Below are positions 17,863-26,235 of a stretch of 64,000 bases of DNA, in pieces (positions within the stretch are counted from its first letter, which is position 1; every line of letters begins with the position of its first letter). The stretch comes from Fibrobacter sp. UWB4. GTDB lineage: Bacteria > Fibrobacterota > Fibrobacteria > Fibrobacterales > Fibrobacteraceae. The position numbers and the translations under genes are program-made. The stretch is taken from assembly GCF_002210345.1 (NCBI RefSeq), contig NZ_MWQI01000011.1:43783-107782 (forward strand), given 5' to 3'. The notes below the pieces were generated by a model that saw only the letters and a list, made by a program, of their open reading frames with translations, did not search any database and had not been told where the DNA came from.

Positions 17863-18597
17863 GGGGGTGGTGATGGATTTTTTTATCAGTTTGTCATTTC
17901 CTGTCATCCACTTGTAAGTATATTTAACGGCCAGATTGCCGAACTTTTTGCCACCTCGGTTCCAAATATCAATATACACATCGCCAATGTCTTGCAGGAC
18001 AAGGAATTGGACGAAAATTCAGTTGTAAAGTGTTACTTTACAACTGCCGCAGATGGCAAGAATTACAATGTCCGGTTTTACTCCTTGGATATGATCTTGG
18101 CCATTGGTTTTAGGGTCCGTAGTAAGCGGGGGACTCAGTTTCGAATTTGGGCGAACCAGCACTTAAAACAGTTCTTGGTGAAGGGTTTTGATATTGATGA
18201 TGAGCGCCTCAAGAATCCAGATGGCAGGCCCGATTATTTCGATGAACTCCGCAAGCAGGATATTTATATTGCCAAGAATTATCTGACTCACGACGAAATC
18301 GATTCGCTGAACCGTTTGACGGTGCTGTTCCTGGACTCTGCGGAATTGCGTGTGAAGGAACGCCGGGACTTGACGCTGGATTTCTGGCGCAATAATGTAG
18401 ATGCCTTGCTTAATTTCCAAAATAAAAACGTGTTACGCAATGCAGGGCGTATTTCAAATAAGCAGATGGAATCGCATGTTTCTGAAATTTACGACGAGTT
18501 TGCCCTCCGTCGCAAAAAGCAAGATGCCATTGATGCCGATAAAGCAGACATGGAAGAATTGCGACAAATCGAGCAAGAGGTTGGGCGTAGAGGGTAG
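17863..18597 (+). pseudogene. RhuM family protein remnant (start lost, internal deletion)
   Basis: The frame is open from 17863 but has no usable start codon before a TTG at 17992. The recognisable RhuM part begins at QIAELFATSVPNINIHI (about 17932) and continues through ELDENSVVKCYFTT and RVRSKRGTQFRIWA, all hallmarks of the family. Compared with full-length RhuM proteins (roughly 300 residues or more) the N terminus is gone, and DYFDEL runs straight into RKQDIYIAKNYLT, so about 70 residues of the middle are missing in frame. RhuM genes often travel with type I restriction operons. It is most likely non-functional. Confidence 0.75.
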
Positions 18598-18611
18598 GGA
18601 CTTCGTTTTCT

Positions 18612-18650
18612 TTACCCCCACACAATTTCTTCTTCGGCCTTGCGGTATAG
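18612..18650 (-). pseudogene. Possible 3' end remnant of a second ietS-like gene
   Basis: Read on the minus strand, these bases encode YRKAEEEIVWG followed by a stop, close to the IetS C terminus (VRNKAEEDIVWE, stop). The flanking DNA does not continue the match clearly, so only about a dozen codons survive. Chance cannot be excluded for so short a match, but the nucleotide similarity (CCCACAC...TCTTCTTC.GCCTTG) and the location at the island edge support a remnant. Confidence 0.4.
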
Positions 18651-18812
18651 TTTTGTTGAATGGCTTTGATAATCCCGATGATATTGAAATCATACAAACC
18701 TGACATTTTAAGTGGTTCGTATAGTTTCTAAGAAAACGGGATATTGGGAAATTAGGAATAGGTCTGTTCCCCGCAATTCTTATGATGAAAAACATTTTTT
18801 TAAATTCTCCCT

Positions 18813-19448
18813 ATGCGCATTTCACTCCATACCTCTTTCTTTATCGCCTCTCTTTCCTTCCTCCTCTCGGCTTGTTCTGAGTCTTTCACGGATCGGCGTG
18901 ACGGGCAGAGTTATGATGTTGTGAAGATTGGCGATCTCACGTGGATGGCGGAAAATCTGAATTACGAAACGGAAACAAGTGCTTGCCCAGATGGTGATAC
19001 TCGCAATTGCAAACGGTTGGGGCGGCTCTATACATGGGCGGAGGCGAAAACGATTTGCCCTGAGGGATGGCGCCTCCCAACGAAGGCGGACTTTGCGCAG
19101 CTCCTCGCGCAGCCCGACGCTGGCGCTCCCGATGCGGTCTCAAATAAAGTTGGCGAGGCGTTAAAATCTCGCGATGGTTGGTTCAAGAAAGGAAACGGCT
19201 CTGATGAATTCGGATTCAACGCGCTCCCGGCGGGCTATCGCGGCGCAATCTTGAAAGCGGATGATGGTGCAATTATGGGTGGCAAGTTCGATGGCATCGG
19301 CGGTTATGCGTATTTCTGGAGCGCAACCGAAGATGCTGAAAATCCGGAATCGAATGCGTATTATTTGTTCTTGTTGTTCAGCAGTGATGCTGCGAGTTTA
19401 AATGCGTTTGCGAAAGAGGACTTTCGCTCCGTGCGCTGTGTCCGATAA
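18813..19448 (+). CDS. FISUMP-domain lipoprotein
   Basis: This 211-residue lipoprotein has a signal peptide with lipobox LLSAC (Cys about 21) followed by one Fibrobacter succinogenes major paralogous domain (TIGR02145). Recognisable motifs are DGQSYDVVKIGDLTWMAENL, WRLPTKADF, GFNALPAGYRG and FWSATE, with the closing RSVRC. The domain is hugely expanded in Fibrobacter and found on surface lipoproteins; its biochemical role is unknown. No good ribosome site is seen. The gene stands alone after the defence island and is the strongest taxonomic marker in the window. Confidence 0.93.
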   Translation: MRISLHTSFFIASLSFLLSACSESFTDRRDGQSYDVVKIGDLTWMAENLNYETETSACPDGDTRNCKRLGRLYTWAEAKTICPEGWRLPTKADFAQLLAQPDAGAPDAVSNKVGEALKSRDGWFKKGNGSDEFGFNALPAGYRGAILKADDGAIMGGKFDGIGGYAYFWSATEDAENPESNAYYLFLLFSSDAASLNAFAKEDFRSVRCVR

Positions 19449-19488
19449 TCTAATTTGTTTCTAAATTGTTGATACTGTTGGTATCGAA

Positions 19489-19866
19489 ATGTACAAGTAT
19501 TTAGTCGTCATTTTGCTTTCGTTTTTGCTGTATGGGTGTGCGGCTTCTTTCAATACCGCAAAAAATATTCCTAATAAAGGAACGAAGGGTAAAGTCATTA
19601 TTACGAATGCTTTGGGAAATGCTGCTGTAAGCATGGATGGTGTTTTTATAGGGACGACTCCTTTAAACGCACCACTCCCAGTGGGAGAACATCGAATTAC
19701 TTTGAACCATTTGGGAAAAATTATTTATGATTCAACTATCGTTGTGACGGATGATTATGATAGAAATACGACGACCGCTTTAGTTGGTGGTATTGTCGGT
19801 GGGTTTGTTCCTTTTCTTCTTTTGCCGTTTCCGTTGAATTTAGTATCCATGTTGTGCCGTCTATAA
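19489..19866 (+). CDS. PEGA-domain lipoprotein, probably the 5' half of a split gene
   Basis: The 125-residue product has a lipobox (LLYGC) and one PEGA domain (GKVIITNALGNAAVSMDG and onward), typical of envelope proteins. The C terminus ends in a hydrophobic stretch (GGIVGGFVPFLLLPFPL) and then runs out of frame. The next frame overlaps by 13 bases and carries on with a compatible protein. I think the two are one lipoprotein broken by a frameshift near 19810-19855. Confidence 0.75.
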   Translation: MYKYLVVILLSFLLYGCAASFNTAKNIPNKGTKGKVIITNALGNAAVSMDGVFIGTTPLNAPLPVGEHRITLNHLGKIIYDSTIVVTDDYDRNTTTALVGGIVGGFVPFLLLPFPLNLVSMLCRL

Positions 19867-20582
19867 CGACATTTACGGCAGAACGAGAATATGCAGATAA
19901 AATTATTGTTAATGATTTCATCCCAAAAATTGCGATGGAGAATGAATCTGAGCAGAAAAAAACGCCAAAACAGGAATATTCATCTTCGGTTTCTCTAGTA
20001 GATGATTCGGCGGAAATCATGGCGAGAAATGATGCGATGATTCACGAATATAATGACATTTCGGAAAACTTACCATCCCAAAATTTGTCGCCTGAAACTG
20101 CGATGTACGAAGTTGATAAAGATAAGATTTTATTCCTTAAGTTTACACGTAATACAAAAAGCTCAATTTTTGTAGCTGCAACATCTGTTTGCTATGATTT
20201 AAAGTCTGATTTGGTTTGGGCGTATGAACCTTATCTGCAAAAAACAAATACTTATTACAGCAATGATTTTTTGCCATGTGATTTGGATTCGATCTCATAT
20301 ACAAGTGAAATCAAAGCCGGATTGATTGGATTTGGTGCAGTGGCTGGAGTTGGGGCGATTGTGGGGGCTATTGTTGGCGGAGGCAAAGGTGCTTTCACTG
20401 GAGGCTTTGCAATGGGTGCGTTTGTTGGATTACCTACAGCGTATATTGTAGGTGGGGTGGTAAACAAAAATAATAAACGTGCATGCCAACGTTTTAGGGA
20501 TGGTGAGCAAGTGAAAGAATGGTATCGTCGCTATTCTTGCCGTCAGAATACAAATCCAATTCCTGAATCGAAAAACCAATAG
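19854..20582 (+). CDS. Continuation of the PEGA lipoprotein or separate glycine-zipper protein
   Basis: The frame gives 242 residues from a GTG at 19854 that lacks a ribosome site, and it is open further upstream. Features are a charged low-complexity region (about 20-85), a region ending in the pair Asp-Leu-Lys/Trp-Ala-Tyr, and a Gly-rich membrane segment (AGLIGFGAVAGVGAIVGAIV, about 160-205) of glycine-zipper type. The 3' end overlaps the convergent lipoprotein gene by 40 bases. Best explained as the second half of the preceding gene, separated by a -1/+2 frame change. Confidence 0.6.
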   Translation: MPSITTFTAEREYADKIIVNDFIPKIAMENESEQKKTPKQEYSSSVSLVDDSAEIMARNDAMIHEYNDISENLPSQNLSPETAMYEVDKDKILFLKFTRNTKSSIFVAATSVCYDLKSDLVWAYEPYLQKTNTYYSNDFLPCDLDSISYTSEIKAGLIGFGAVAGVGAIVGAIVGGGKGAFTGGFAMGAFVGLPTAYIVGGVVNKNNKRACQRFRDGEQVKEWYRRYSCRQNTNPIPESKNQ

Positions 20583-21379
20583 CTTCCTTTAACGGCTGGA
20601 CTCAAATAGAGTGTTGCTCCTGCAGAAAGTTGTACGTGCTTTGCTATGAGGATGGATACCCCCAAATATTGCGAAATGATGAATGGAAAACGGAATGAAA
20701 TTTCGTAATCGCGAACTTCGTCATCCCACCAGGGCCTGTAAAAGAACGGCGCGTATGAAATGGCGATGAACTTTATCGGAAAAAAATTAATGAATCCTCC
20801 AAAGCCTCCGTGGAGTTTGAATTCTTGATATTCGCCTTCTTCTTTTCCAGTATAGTTTTCATAACCGTACGCTATTCCTTGGTATTCATGGGATACCCAT
20901 TCAATCTTGTTGTTGGATGTGTTCATGCTGGCGTTTAGATATGCTGTTACACCAACTTCAATGTATCGTGAGTTTATTCCAATAGAGCCTCGGATAAAAG
21001 GGTATGGGTCAAGCCCGATTCCTGCACCCCATAAAGAAAGTTCATTTTTGCTAAAATAATCAAATGAACCTGTTATGGGGAATCTTTTGAATCGGTAAGC
21101 GATATTCGCATCCCCTCCTTGTAATTTAACTCCATCTTCGTGGATGTCGTCGTTTTGAATGTCTTCGAGTTGCCATGTTTCCTTGCCGTAAGAACGGATT
21201 TGTACACTTGCTCGCATGGCTCTGGATTTTTCATCCATGGAAAATGCCGCTCCAGTAAAAGGCGTTGGAGCATATACATCGAATATGCCTTCTTTGACGC
21301 TTGCTTTTTGCCAGCTGCAACTGCATAGGAACGCTCCTATGCATGTAACGAGTGCGTATATGACAAAGACTTTTCTTAC
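20543..21379 (-). CDS. Outer-membrane lipoprotein with no standard start codon
   Basis: About 278 residues. A signal peptide with lipobox (GAFLCSC) is followed by a beta-rich, Tyr/Phe-rich region ending in a C-terminal Phe, like outer-membrane barrel proteins. Where the start should be (before RKVFVIYALV) the codon is GTA at 21377-21379; no ATG, GTG or TTG precedes the signal peptide in frame. The stop of the ttcA-like gene (21376-21378) overlaps this spot, so the gene may be translated by coupling from a rare codon, or the start has mutated. Confidence 0.7.
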   Translation of the reverse strand, partial: VRKVFVIYALVTCIGAFLCSCSWQKASVKEGIFDVYAPTPFTGAAFSMDEKSRAMRASVQIRSYGKETWQLEDIQNDDIHEDGVKLQGGDANIAYRFKRFPITGSFDYFSKNELSLWGAGIGLDPYPFIRGSIGINSRYIEVGVTAYLNASMNTSNNKIEWVSHEYQGIAYGYENYTGKEEGEYQEFKLHGGFGGFINFFPIKFIAISYAPFFYRPWWDDEVRDYEISFRFPFIISQYLGVSILIAKHVQLSAGATLYLSPAVKGSYWFFDSGIGFVF

Positions 21380-22098
21380 AACAAATAATCCATCCTGATA
21401 TTCCGCATGCTTTCGAACAAATTTGCCTTGAGCGTGGAGCTTCCTTTCGTCAAGCTCTTGATTTCTTCGCGGATGGTCTTGCGGTGGCTTGCTTTCGAGA
21501 ATTCGCAGGTGCAGGTGAACTTGCGGATGTCCGCGTCTTCGGCATACGCGATGATTTCGCTTTCTTCGCAGTAGCAGAGCGGGCGGATAATGCTGCACGG
21601 GTACTTTTCGTATGGCACCATGGGCGGCATGCCGCTGAACTCGCCTTTGTATAGCATATTCATCAAGAGCGTCTCGACGATGTCATCCATGTGGTGGCCG
21701 AGTGCAATCTTGTTGAAGTTGTTTTCGCTTGCGAACTTGATGAGTTCCGTGCGGCGCTGCGTGCTGCACCAGTAGCAATTGAGCTTGCGACCTTCCTTGA
21801 GACGTGCTTCTACGGCGACGTCTTTAAAATAGAACGGCACTTGCGGGTATTCTTCTGCCATTCGTTGCAAAAATTCGCGGGGAGCCTTGTCTGCAAAATC
21901 GCTTTGAATGTGGATGGCGGCAAGTTCGCACTTGGGCCCGAATTTGCCGAGTCGTGCGGCGAGTTCCATCAACAGCACACTGGAATCCTTGCCACCGCTT
22001 GTGGCGATAAGCACGCGGTCTCCGTCTTCAATCAAGTTGAAGTCGTGAATGGCTTTTGTGATTTTCTTATTGACTCGTTTACGAATTTGACTCGGCAT
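21376..22098 (-). CDS. ttcA: TtcA-like tRNA 2-thiocytidine synthetase (PP-loop)
   Basis: A 240-residue PP-loop ATPase: SGGKDS at about 34-39 and a CxxC pair at C108/C111 (NCYWCS) for an iron-sulphur cluster, with further Cys at about C196/C198. TtcA thiolates cytidine 32 of tRNAs after adenylating the base. Shorter than the E. coli enzyme but all motifs are present. The 3' end touches the lipoprotein downstream; dnaN upstream is separated by a terminator. TtcA versus the related TtuA/Ncs6 branch is not certain. Confidence 0.85.
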   Translation of the reverse strand: MPSQIRKRVNKKITKAIHDFNLIEDGDRVLIATSGGKDSSVLLMELAARLGKFGPKCELAAIHIQSDFADKAPREFLQRMAEEYPQVPFYFKDVAVEARLKEGRKLNCYWCSTQRRTELIKFASENNFNKIALGHHMDDIVETLLMNMLYKGEFSGMPPMVPYEKYPCSIIRPLCYCEESEIIAYAEDADIRKFTCTCEFSKASHRKTIREEIKSLTKGSSTLKANLFESMRNIRMDYLL

Positions 22099-22159
22099 AA
22101 TTACTTTATCCGAAGCTCGCGAATTTCTCTTTGCGCGCGGCGGTTCTAAAATGACTCAT

Positions 22160-22187
22160 TAAAAAAGGCTCTCTCGCGAGAGCCTTT
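22160..22187 (-). terminator. dnaN intrinsic terminator
   Basis: Perfect stem GGCTCTC/GAGAGCC (22167-22173 and 22178-22184) with flanking A/T pairs; the minus-strand transcript ends in a run of six U (A tract 22161-22166). It separates dnaN from the ttcA-like gene. Confidence 0.85.
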
Positions 22188-22206
22188 AAATTTTTCACGA
22201 CCGCGA

Positions 22207-23328
22207 CTAGTTGTCGGTGAGGTGCGTCGGCATCAACAAGAACGAGAAGTTCATGTTTTCGCCAACCGGCTCGATGATGCAAGCGCCAAGCGGATTGTTC
22301 ATCTTCATGATGACTTCTTCGCTCTTGCACATGCCGAGGATTTCTGCGAGGAACTGGCCGTTGAAGCCAATGCAGAAGCTGCCTTCGCCGTTGTGCGTGA
22401 TAGCGAGTGCTTCGCGAGAATCGCCGCCGACATCCGGGTCTGTGGCGCTGAGTTCGAGAATGTTGCCGTCGAACTGCAAGCGGATCTTGCGGGTACGTGC
22501 GTTAGCCATGGAAATCACGCTGCGGATCTTGTTCTGGAATTCCGTGGTGTTGGCCTGAGCGGTGCGTTCAAACTGCTGCGGGATCACAGAGCGGTAGCTC
22601 GGATACGGTCCTTCGTAAAGCTTCGAGATGACCTGGATGGAACCCGTGTTGAAGAGGATGTGCGTTGCAGACGTGCGGACTTCAACCGTGGAGTCGCCCT
22701 TCGCCATGTGCAGGATGTACTGCAATGCCTTGTGCGGGATGATGACGCCGTTCGAAAGTTCTGCGCCTTCCTGGTCGATGGCGGCGCGGCCCAAACGGTG
22801 ACCGTCTGTTGCGACCATGGAAATCTTGCCGTCCTTCGCTTCGAGGAACACACCGTTCAAGCTCAAGCGCGTGGAGTCGGTAGATGTTGCAAACAATGTC
22901 TTTTCGGCGAGGAATGCAAGTTCGCTTGCGGCGATGTTCAATGTTTCGCCATTTTCAATTTCCGGGAACGGCGGAAAGTCGTTCGCGTCAAAGCCAATGA
23001 TGCTTGCCTTACCGCGTTCACTCCACTGGATCTTGACCAAGTAATCCTGTGCGTCGAATGTGATGTTTGTGATGCTCGGGTCCACGAGGCTCTTCACCTG
23101 ATCGAACAGCTTGCGTGCGTTGATGACGACTGCGCCATCACGTTCGCCCTGCACTTCCACCTTGACCCTGATACCGAGGTCGAGGTCGGTTGCACTCACT
23201 TCGAGGAAGTTACCTTCGAGGCGGAGCGAAAAGTTGTTGAGGATCTGGATGGTGGACTTGTTCGGAACGGCGCTAATTGCCGCTTGCAGTGCATCCTGCA
23301 AAACATTCTTCTGGATAGTGAACTTCAT
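22207..23328 (-). CDS. dnaN: DNA polymerase III sliding clamp (beta subunit)
   Basis: The 373-residue protein has three clamp repeats; recognisable stretches are KLFDQVKSL, MVATDGHRL, and the C-terminal LLMPTHL tail that lines the hydrophobic cleft for polymerase partners. DnaN forms a ring that tethers replicative polymerase to DNA. GAGAGG upstream of the ATG is the ribosome site. dnaN is not next to dnaA or recF here; it follows a 49-residue membrane gene and ends at its own terminator. Confidence 0.97.
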   Translation of the reverse strand: MKFTIQKNVLQDALQAAISAVPNKSTIQILNNFSLRLEGNFLEVSATDLDLGIRVKVEVQGERDGAVVINARKLFDQVKSLVDPSITNITFDAQDYLVKIQWSERGKASIIGFDANDFPPFPEIENGETLNIAASELAFLAEKTLFATSTDSTRLSLNGVFLEAKDGKISMVATDGHRLGRAAIDQEGAELSNGVIIPHKALQYILHMAKGDSTVEVRTSATHILFNTGSIQVISKLYEGPYPSYRSVIPQQFERTAQANTTEFQNKIRSVISMANARTRKIRLQFDGNILELSATDPDVGGDSREALAITHNGEGSFCIGFNGQFLAEILGMCKSEEVIMKMNNPLGACIIEPVGENMNFSFLLMPTHLTDN

Positions 23329-23331
23329 TAA

Positions 23332-23481
23332 TTAGCCTCTCTGGATGATCATTGTTCCTACGAAAAACACAACGACAATGATGGCGAGGAGTACGATGAC
23401 TCGTTTATCCAGCGCGTTTGACTTCTTTGGAACGAATTTTTTGACGTTTTGCTTTGCTCTTCTGCGATCGCTGCGACTCAT
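23332..23481 (-). CDS. 49-residue basic single-span membrane protein
   Basis: A short frame upstream of dnaN on the same strand. The N-terminal half is very basic (MSRSDRRRAKQNVKKF), followed by one strong hydrophobic span (VIVLLAIIVVVFFVGTMII) and a QRG tail. Its stop is 3 bases before the dnaN ATG, so the two are almost certainly cotranscribed and coupled. The family is unknown; the layout suggests a cytoplasm-in, single-helix membrane peptide. Confidence 0.65.
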   Translation of the reverse strand: MSRSDRRRAKQNVKKFVPKKSNALDKRVIVLLAIIVVVFFVGTMIIQRG

Positions 23482-23544
23482 AGAAAAATCTCCGTTGTTT
23501 TATATCGAAAAATCTACTATTTTAAAGGCTAGTCGGAAGATATT

Positions 23545-23826
23545 ATGAATGAAAATACTCTAAATAAGCTTAAAAATACGGCAAAGGACTGCGCTGCCAA
23601 CGTGCTTTCTCGCGTTGAATTGTCGATGGTAGAGTGTAAGCTCAGAAATAAGTTCCAGTTGCTCGGACAAAAGGTCTATGAGGCTATTCAGGAAGGCCGT
23701 CTGGACTCCATCAAGGATGATCCATCTGCTGTCGAAGCTGTGGGTGCCATCTTTGAAATCAAGAAACAGGTCGCAGAACTTGAACAGAAATTGAACAAAA
23801 CCGAAGGTCCTAGTGAAAAAGCTTGA
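23545..23826 (+). CDS. Small helical protein preceding the M23 peptidase
   Basis: 93 residues, all predicted helical, with a C-terminal heptad-like coiled coil (IFEIKKQVAELEQKL). GGAAG lies 7 bases before the ATG. It overlaps the M23 peptidase start by 14 bases, so the two form a coupled pair. No family recognised. It may be a cytoplasmic partner of the peptidase, by context only. Confidence 0.75.
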   Translation: MNENTLNKLKNTAKDCAANVLSRVELSMVECKLRNKFQLLGQKVYEAIQEGRLDSIKDDPSAVEAVGAIFEIKKQVAELEQKLNKTEGPSEKA

Positions 23827-24634
23827 GGTCCACATCTACCCGAATAAGGATTCTCGCGGGAAAGATGTCACTTTCTCTGTGAAAAAAGTAATTATTTACT
23901 TTGTTTTAACAGTCTGTGCGATTCTTGGATTCATTATGTTTTCGCCAGTGCAAATTGTGGAGAACTTGTCTAATGGCAATCTGATGGATGTCTATCACCA
24001 GAATTCGGTCATCAAGAACGAAATCAAGAAAATCCGCACCGTGGTCGATACGACAATTTTGAAAATCGAAGAAACGCGTATCGTACGCGATAGCACCTTG
24101 AAACTCGGCGGGCTTGGCTTTACGCTTGAAAATGCGGTGTCGGAGGATGAGTCTCCGAAAAAGAATTTGCATGACATGAGATCGACGCTTCGCAAGACGC
24201 TCAACAAGCTTGAGGCTGATTCTGCGCTCGCGGCGCATGTTCCCGTTTTGCATCCGCTCAAGAACCATCACGATATCAAGAGCCGTTTTGAAATGGTCTT
24301 TGATGCATTCACGGACCAGGAACTTCCGCACCGTGGAGTTGACTTCTTGGCTGCCGAAGGCGATACCGTCTATGCGCCTGGCGCGGGTACCGTTGTCGAA
24401 GTCCGCAAGCATCGTGGTTTTGGACTTTCAATGAAGATTGAACACATGGAACACGTGAAGACGTTCTATGCGCATCTTGGTGAAACTCTTGTTAAGAAGG
24501 GCGACAAAGTTCGCCGCGGCGATCCGATTGCGCTCATTGGGCAGAGCGGACTTCAGTCAAGTCTCGGCTTGCACTACGAAATCCGCGTAAACGGTACGCC
24601 TGTCAATCCGGAAGATTACTTTATTACGAAGTAG
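23813..24634 (+). CDS. M23 (LytM-type) peptidoglycan endopeptidase, membrane-anchored
   Basis: A 273-residue protein with an N-terminal membrane span (VIIYFVLTVCAILGFIMF, about 26-43), a coiled-coil region (about 60-150) and a C-terminal M23 domain (about 165-270). The zinc ligands are visible as H-x3-D in HRGVDF and H-x-H-like residues in FYAHLG and LHYEIR. It cuts peptide cross-bridges of peptidoglycan or activates other hydrolases. The GTG start lies inside the preceding gene. The stop codon is the first base triplet of a heptad repeat array. Confidence 0.9.
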   Translation: MKKLEVHIYPNKDSRGKDVTFSVKKVIIYFVLTVCAILGFIMFSPVQIVENLSNGNLMDVYHQNSVIKNEIKKIRTVVDTTILKIEETRIVRDSTLKLGGLGFTLENAVSEDESPKKNLHDMRSTLRKTLNKLEADSALAAHVPVLHPLKNHHDIKSRFEMVFDAFTDQELPHRGVDFLAAEGDTVYAPGAGTVVEVRKHRGFGLSMKIEHMEHVKTFYAHLGETLVKKGDKVRRGDPIALIGQSGLQSSLGLHYEIRVNGTPVNPEDYFITK

Positions 24635-24673
24635 TTTTTAGTCAATAGTCGTTAGTCAATGGTTGTTGGTTAT
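24632..24673 (+). repeat. Heptad repeat array 1
   Basis: Six consecutive 7-base units in perfect register: TAGTTTT TAGTCAA, TAGTCGT TAGTCAA, TGGTTGT TGGTTAT. The unit is T(A/G)GT(C/T)NN. The first unit contains the stop codon of the M23 gene. Confidence 0.85.
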
Positions 24674-25353
24674 AAATATTTCAACCAGCCAATCTGTTCG
24701 ACTACAATAGTTATCAATAGCAATGGCCATGCGTTGTCGAAAAAAACGCCAGTTCGCTTTTTTGTAATCATGTTGTACATGAATACCAGCGAAAGCGCAG
24801 CGACGATACAGCCGATAACTCGAGAAAAAGTGGCTTCCGGCGTTATGAAAAATCCGGGAAAGCTTCCTGTGAGTAATCCCAGTGCCGCTTTAGATAAACA
24901 AAGTCCGGTGATGCCGAAATCTAGTGGTCTTTTAATTTGACGCAGATAGCTCCATGAATAAAATATAAGTAAGCCGACAATTGCGCCTGTGTAAGGAGTG
25001 TAAGTTAGAATATCAGTGAGGCTGATTGACTTGAGTGCTTCCTTTGAACCAAATTGTTTATTTTGCATGAAATAAACGATTTGCTCTGCCACGTAAATGC
25101 CTCCAAAAACAGTGCCTAGGGGCCACATTGTTATGGCTTTCTTGAAGTTTTCCTGCTCCTTTTGGAGTTCCTTTTTCTTTTTTTCAATAGGCTCAAGTTC
25201 GTCTATCCTTTTTTCGACGATTGCAATGCGTTCTTCGGACTCTGCTTTTTCGGCGGCGTCCAGCTCGTCATAAAGTTCATCGTACGATAGCTTGCGAATG
25301 CGGTTCTTGAACGCTTCTAAAGATTCTTCGGTTTGAGTCTTTTCTTCTTGCAT
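24670..25353 (-). CDS. Membrane protein, paralogue of the upstream gene
   Basis: A 227-residue protein: a charged coiled-coil N terminus (about 1-75) and five or so hydrophobic segments. The C-terminal half (GFFITPEATFSRVIG ... EQIGWL) matches the upstream gene product (GFFVTPGPVVSRFIS ... EQIGRL), so the pair arose by tandem duplication. It starts 10 bases after its paralogue's stop, with no clear ribosome site. Function unknown. Confidence 0.8.
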   Translation of the reverse strand: MQEEKTQTEESLEAFKNRIRKLSYDELYDELDAAEKAESEERIAIVEKRIDELEPIEKKKKELQKEQENFKKAITMWPLGTVFGGIYVAEQIVYFMQNKQFGSKEALKSISLTDILTYTPYTGAIVGLLIFYSWSYLRQIKRPLDFGITGLCLSKAALGLLTGSFPGFFITPEATFSRVIGCIVAALSLVFMYNMITKKRTGVFFDNAWPLLLITIVVEQIGWLKYL

Positions 25354-25363
25354 GCGAATGAAT

Positions 25364-26059
25364 TTACAAAATTGTCAACCGTCCGATTTGCTCCAAAGCA
25401 AGTGAAATTAAAACTAGCAGGATTGCGCTTTTGAAAAAAAATCCTTTGTACTTGCCTGCTTGATCGTTATAGAGGTAGAAGATGGACAAAGCGACGATGA
25501 TGCCTGAAATGAAGCGCGAAACAACCGGTCCCGGCGTAACGAAAAATCCGTAATAGCTACCAAAAATAAGCCCGACAAGACCGTTTGCAGTGAAAAAGAC
25601 GGAAATTACTTCTGTGATTACGGTATGACCAAATTCTTTTATTTTGTCAATAAAATTTTTTTTCTTTTCGTTCCAAACGGAATAAATGCAAAATGTTAAG
25701 CAGACGATGGCGCAAGAATATGGAAAATAGGGAAGGTAATCCGTAAATTGGATTTCTGGATGCGGAGGGGCGCCAAGTATTCGTTTGATAATGCCTACGA
25801 ACAAGTAAAGGTATTTGGTTGCGCATGCGCCAATTATTAGATCAAAGAGAAGTGTGTACTTTGTGAAGTCGCGATTTGCTTCGTTTCGCATTTTCTCCCA
25901 TTCACGGAGTTCCTTAGCGACGATATCTCTACGTTCCGGTGTCGGGTCATCTTTGACGGCTTCCCATTCTTTTTCGAGCCGCCCGAGCGTGAAATTTTGA
26001 ACTCGCCTCTCGTACGCTTTTAAGGATGCTTTGTCTTTTGGAAACGGTTTTTGGCTCAT
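25364..26059 (-). CDS. Membrane protein, paralogue of the downstream gene
   Basis: A 231-residue protein with a charged N-terminal third (about 1-65) and several hydrophobic helices. It shares with its neighbour the segment TPGPVVSRFISGIIVALSI and the ending LEQIGRL. The two are in one minus-strand operon. No domain of known function is recognised; a heptad repeat array lies just upstream of its start. Confidence 0.8.
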   Translation of the reverse strand: MSQKPFPKDKASLKAYERRVQNFTLGRLEKEWEAVKDDPTPERRDIVAKELREWEKMRNEANRDFTKYTLLFDLIIGACATKYLYLFVGIIKRILGAPPHPEIQFTDYLPYFPYSCAIVCLTFCIYSVWNEKKKNFIDKIKEFGHTVITEVISVFFTANGLVGLIFGSYYGFFVTPGPVVSRFISGIIVALSIFYLYNDQAGKYKGFFFKSAILLVLISLALEQIGRLTIL

Positions 26060-26075
26060 CGCAGATTAATTTAAT

Positions 26076-26103
26076 TAGTCGTTAGTTATTGGTCAATAGT
26101 TAT
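26076..26103 (+). repeat. Heptad repeat array 2
   Basis: TAGTCGT TAGTTAT, TGGTCAA TAGTTAT: four units in register, in the gap upstream of the paralogous membrane pair. A fifth looser unit follows. The gap 26060-26475 otherwise holds a dispersed element, array 3 and the rng leader, and no gene. Confidence 0.8.
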
Positions 26104-26180
26104 TCTCTAAGTTCTGCAAGCTAAAATTTCTCTCGTCTGTAGCCCAAAGGGCGTTCTCTCGCCTCTCGTCTAACTTTACT

Positions 26181-26210
26181 GGATCCTTCCACCTACGGTG
26201 TCAGGATGAC
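26181..26210 (-). repeat. GTCATCCTGA...GGATCC dispersed element
   Basis: Minus-strand copy of the element: it begins GTCATCCTGACACCG and ends GGAAGGATCC. It contains an internal hairpin (ACCGTAGGT) that differs from the other copies. Confidence 0.65.
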
Positions 26211-26235
26211 GTCCCTAAATTCTAAACTCTTCCCA

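Noticed and set aside
17650..17979. 109-residue minus-strand frame over the RhuM 5' region
   Set aside because: RhuM motifs on the plus strand explain the same bases; the minus frame has no domain.
23345..23548. 67-residue plus-strand frame ahead of the 93-residue gene
   Set aside because: It is antisense to the better-supported 49-residue membrane gene and has no ribosome site.
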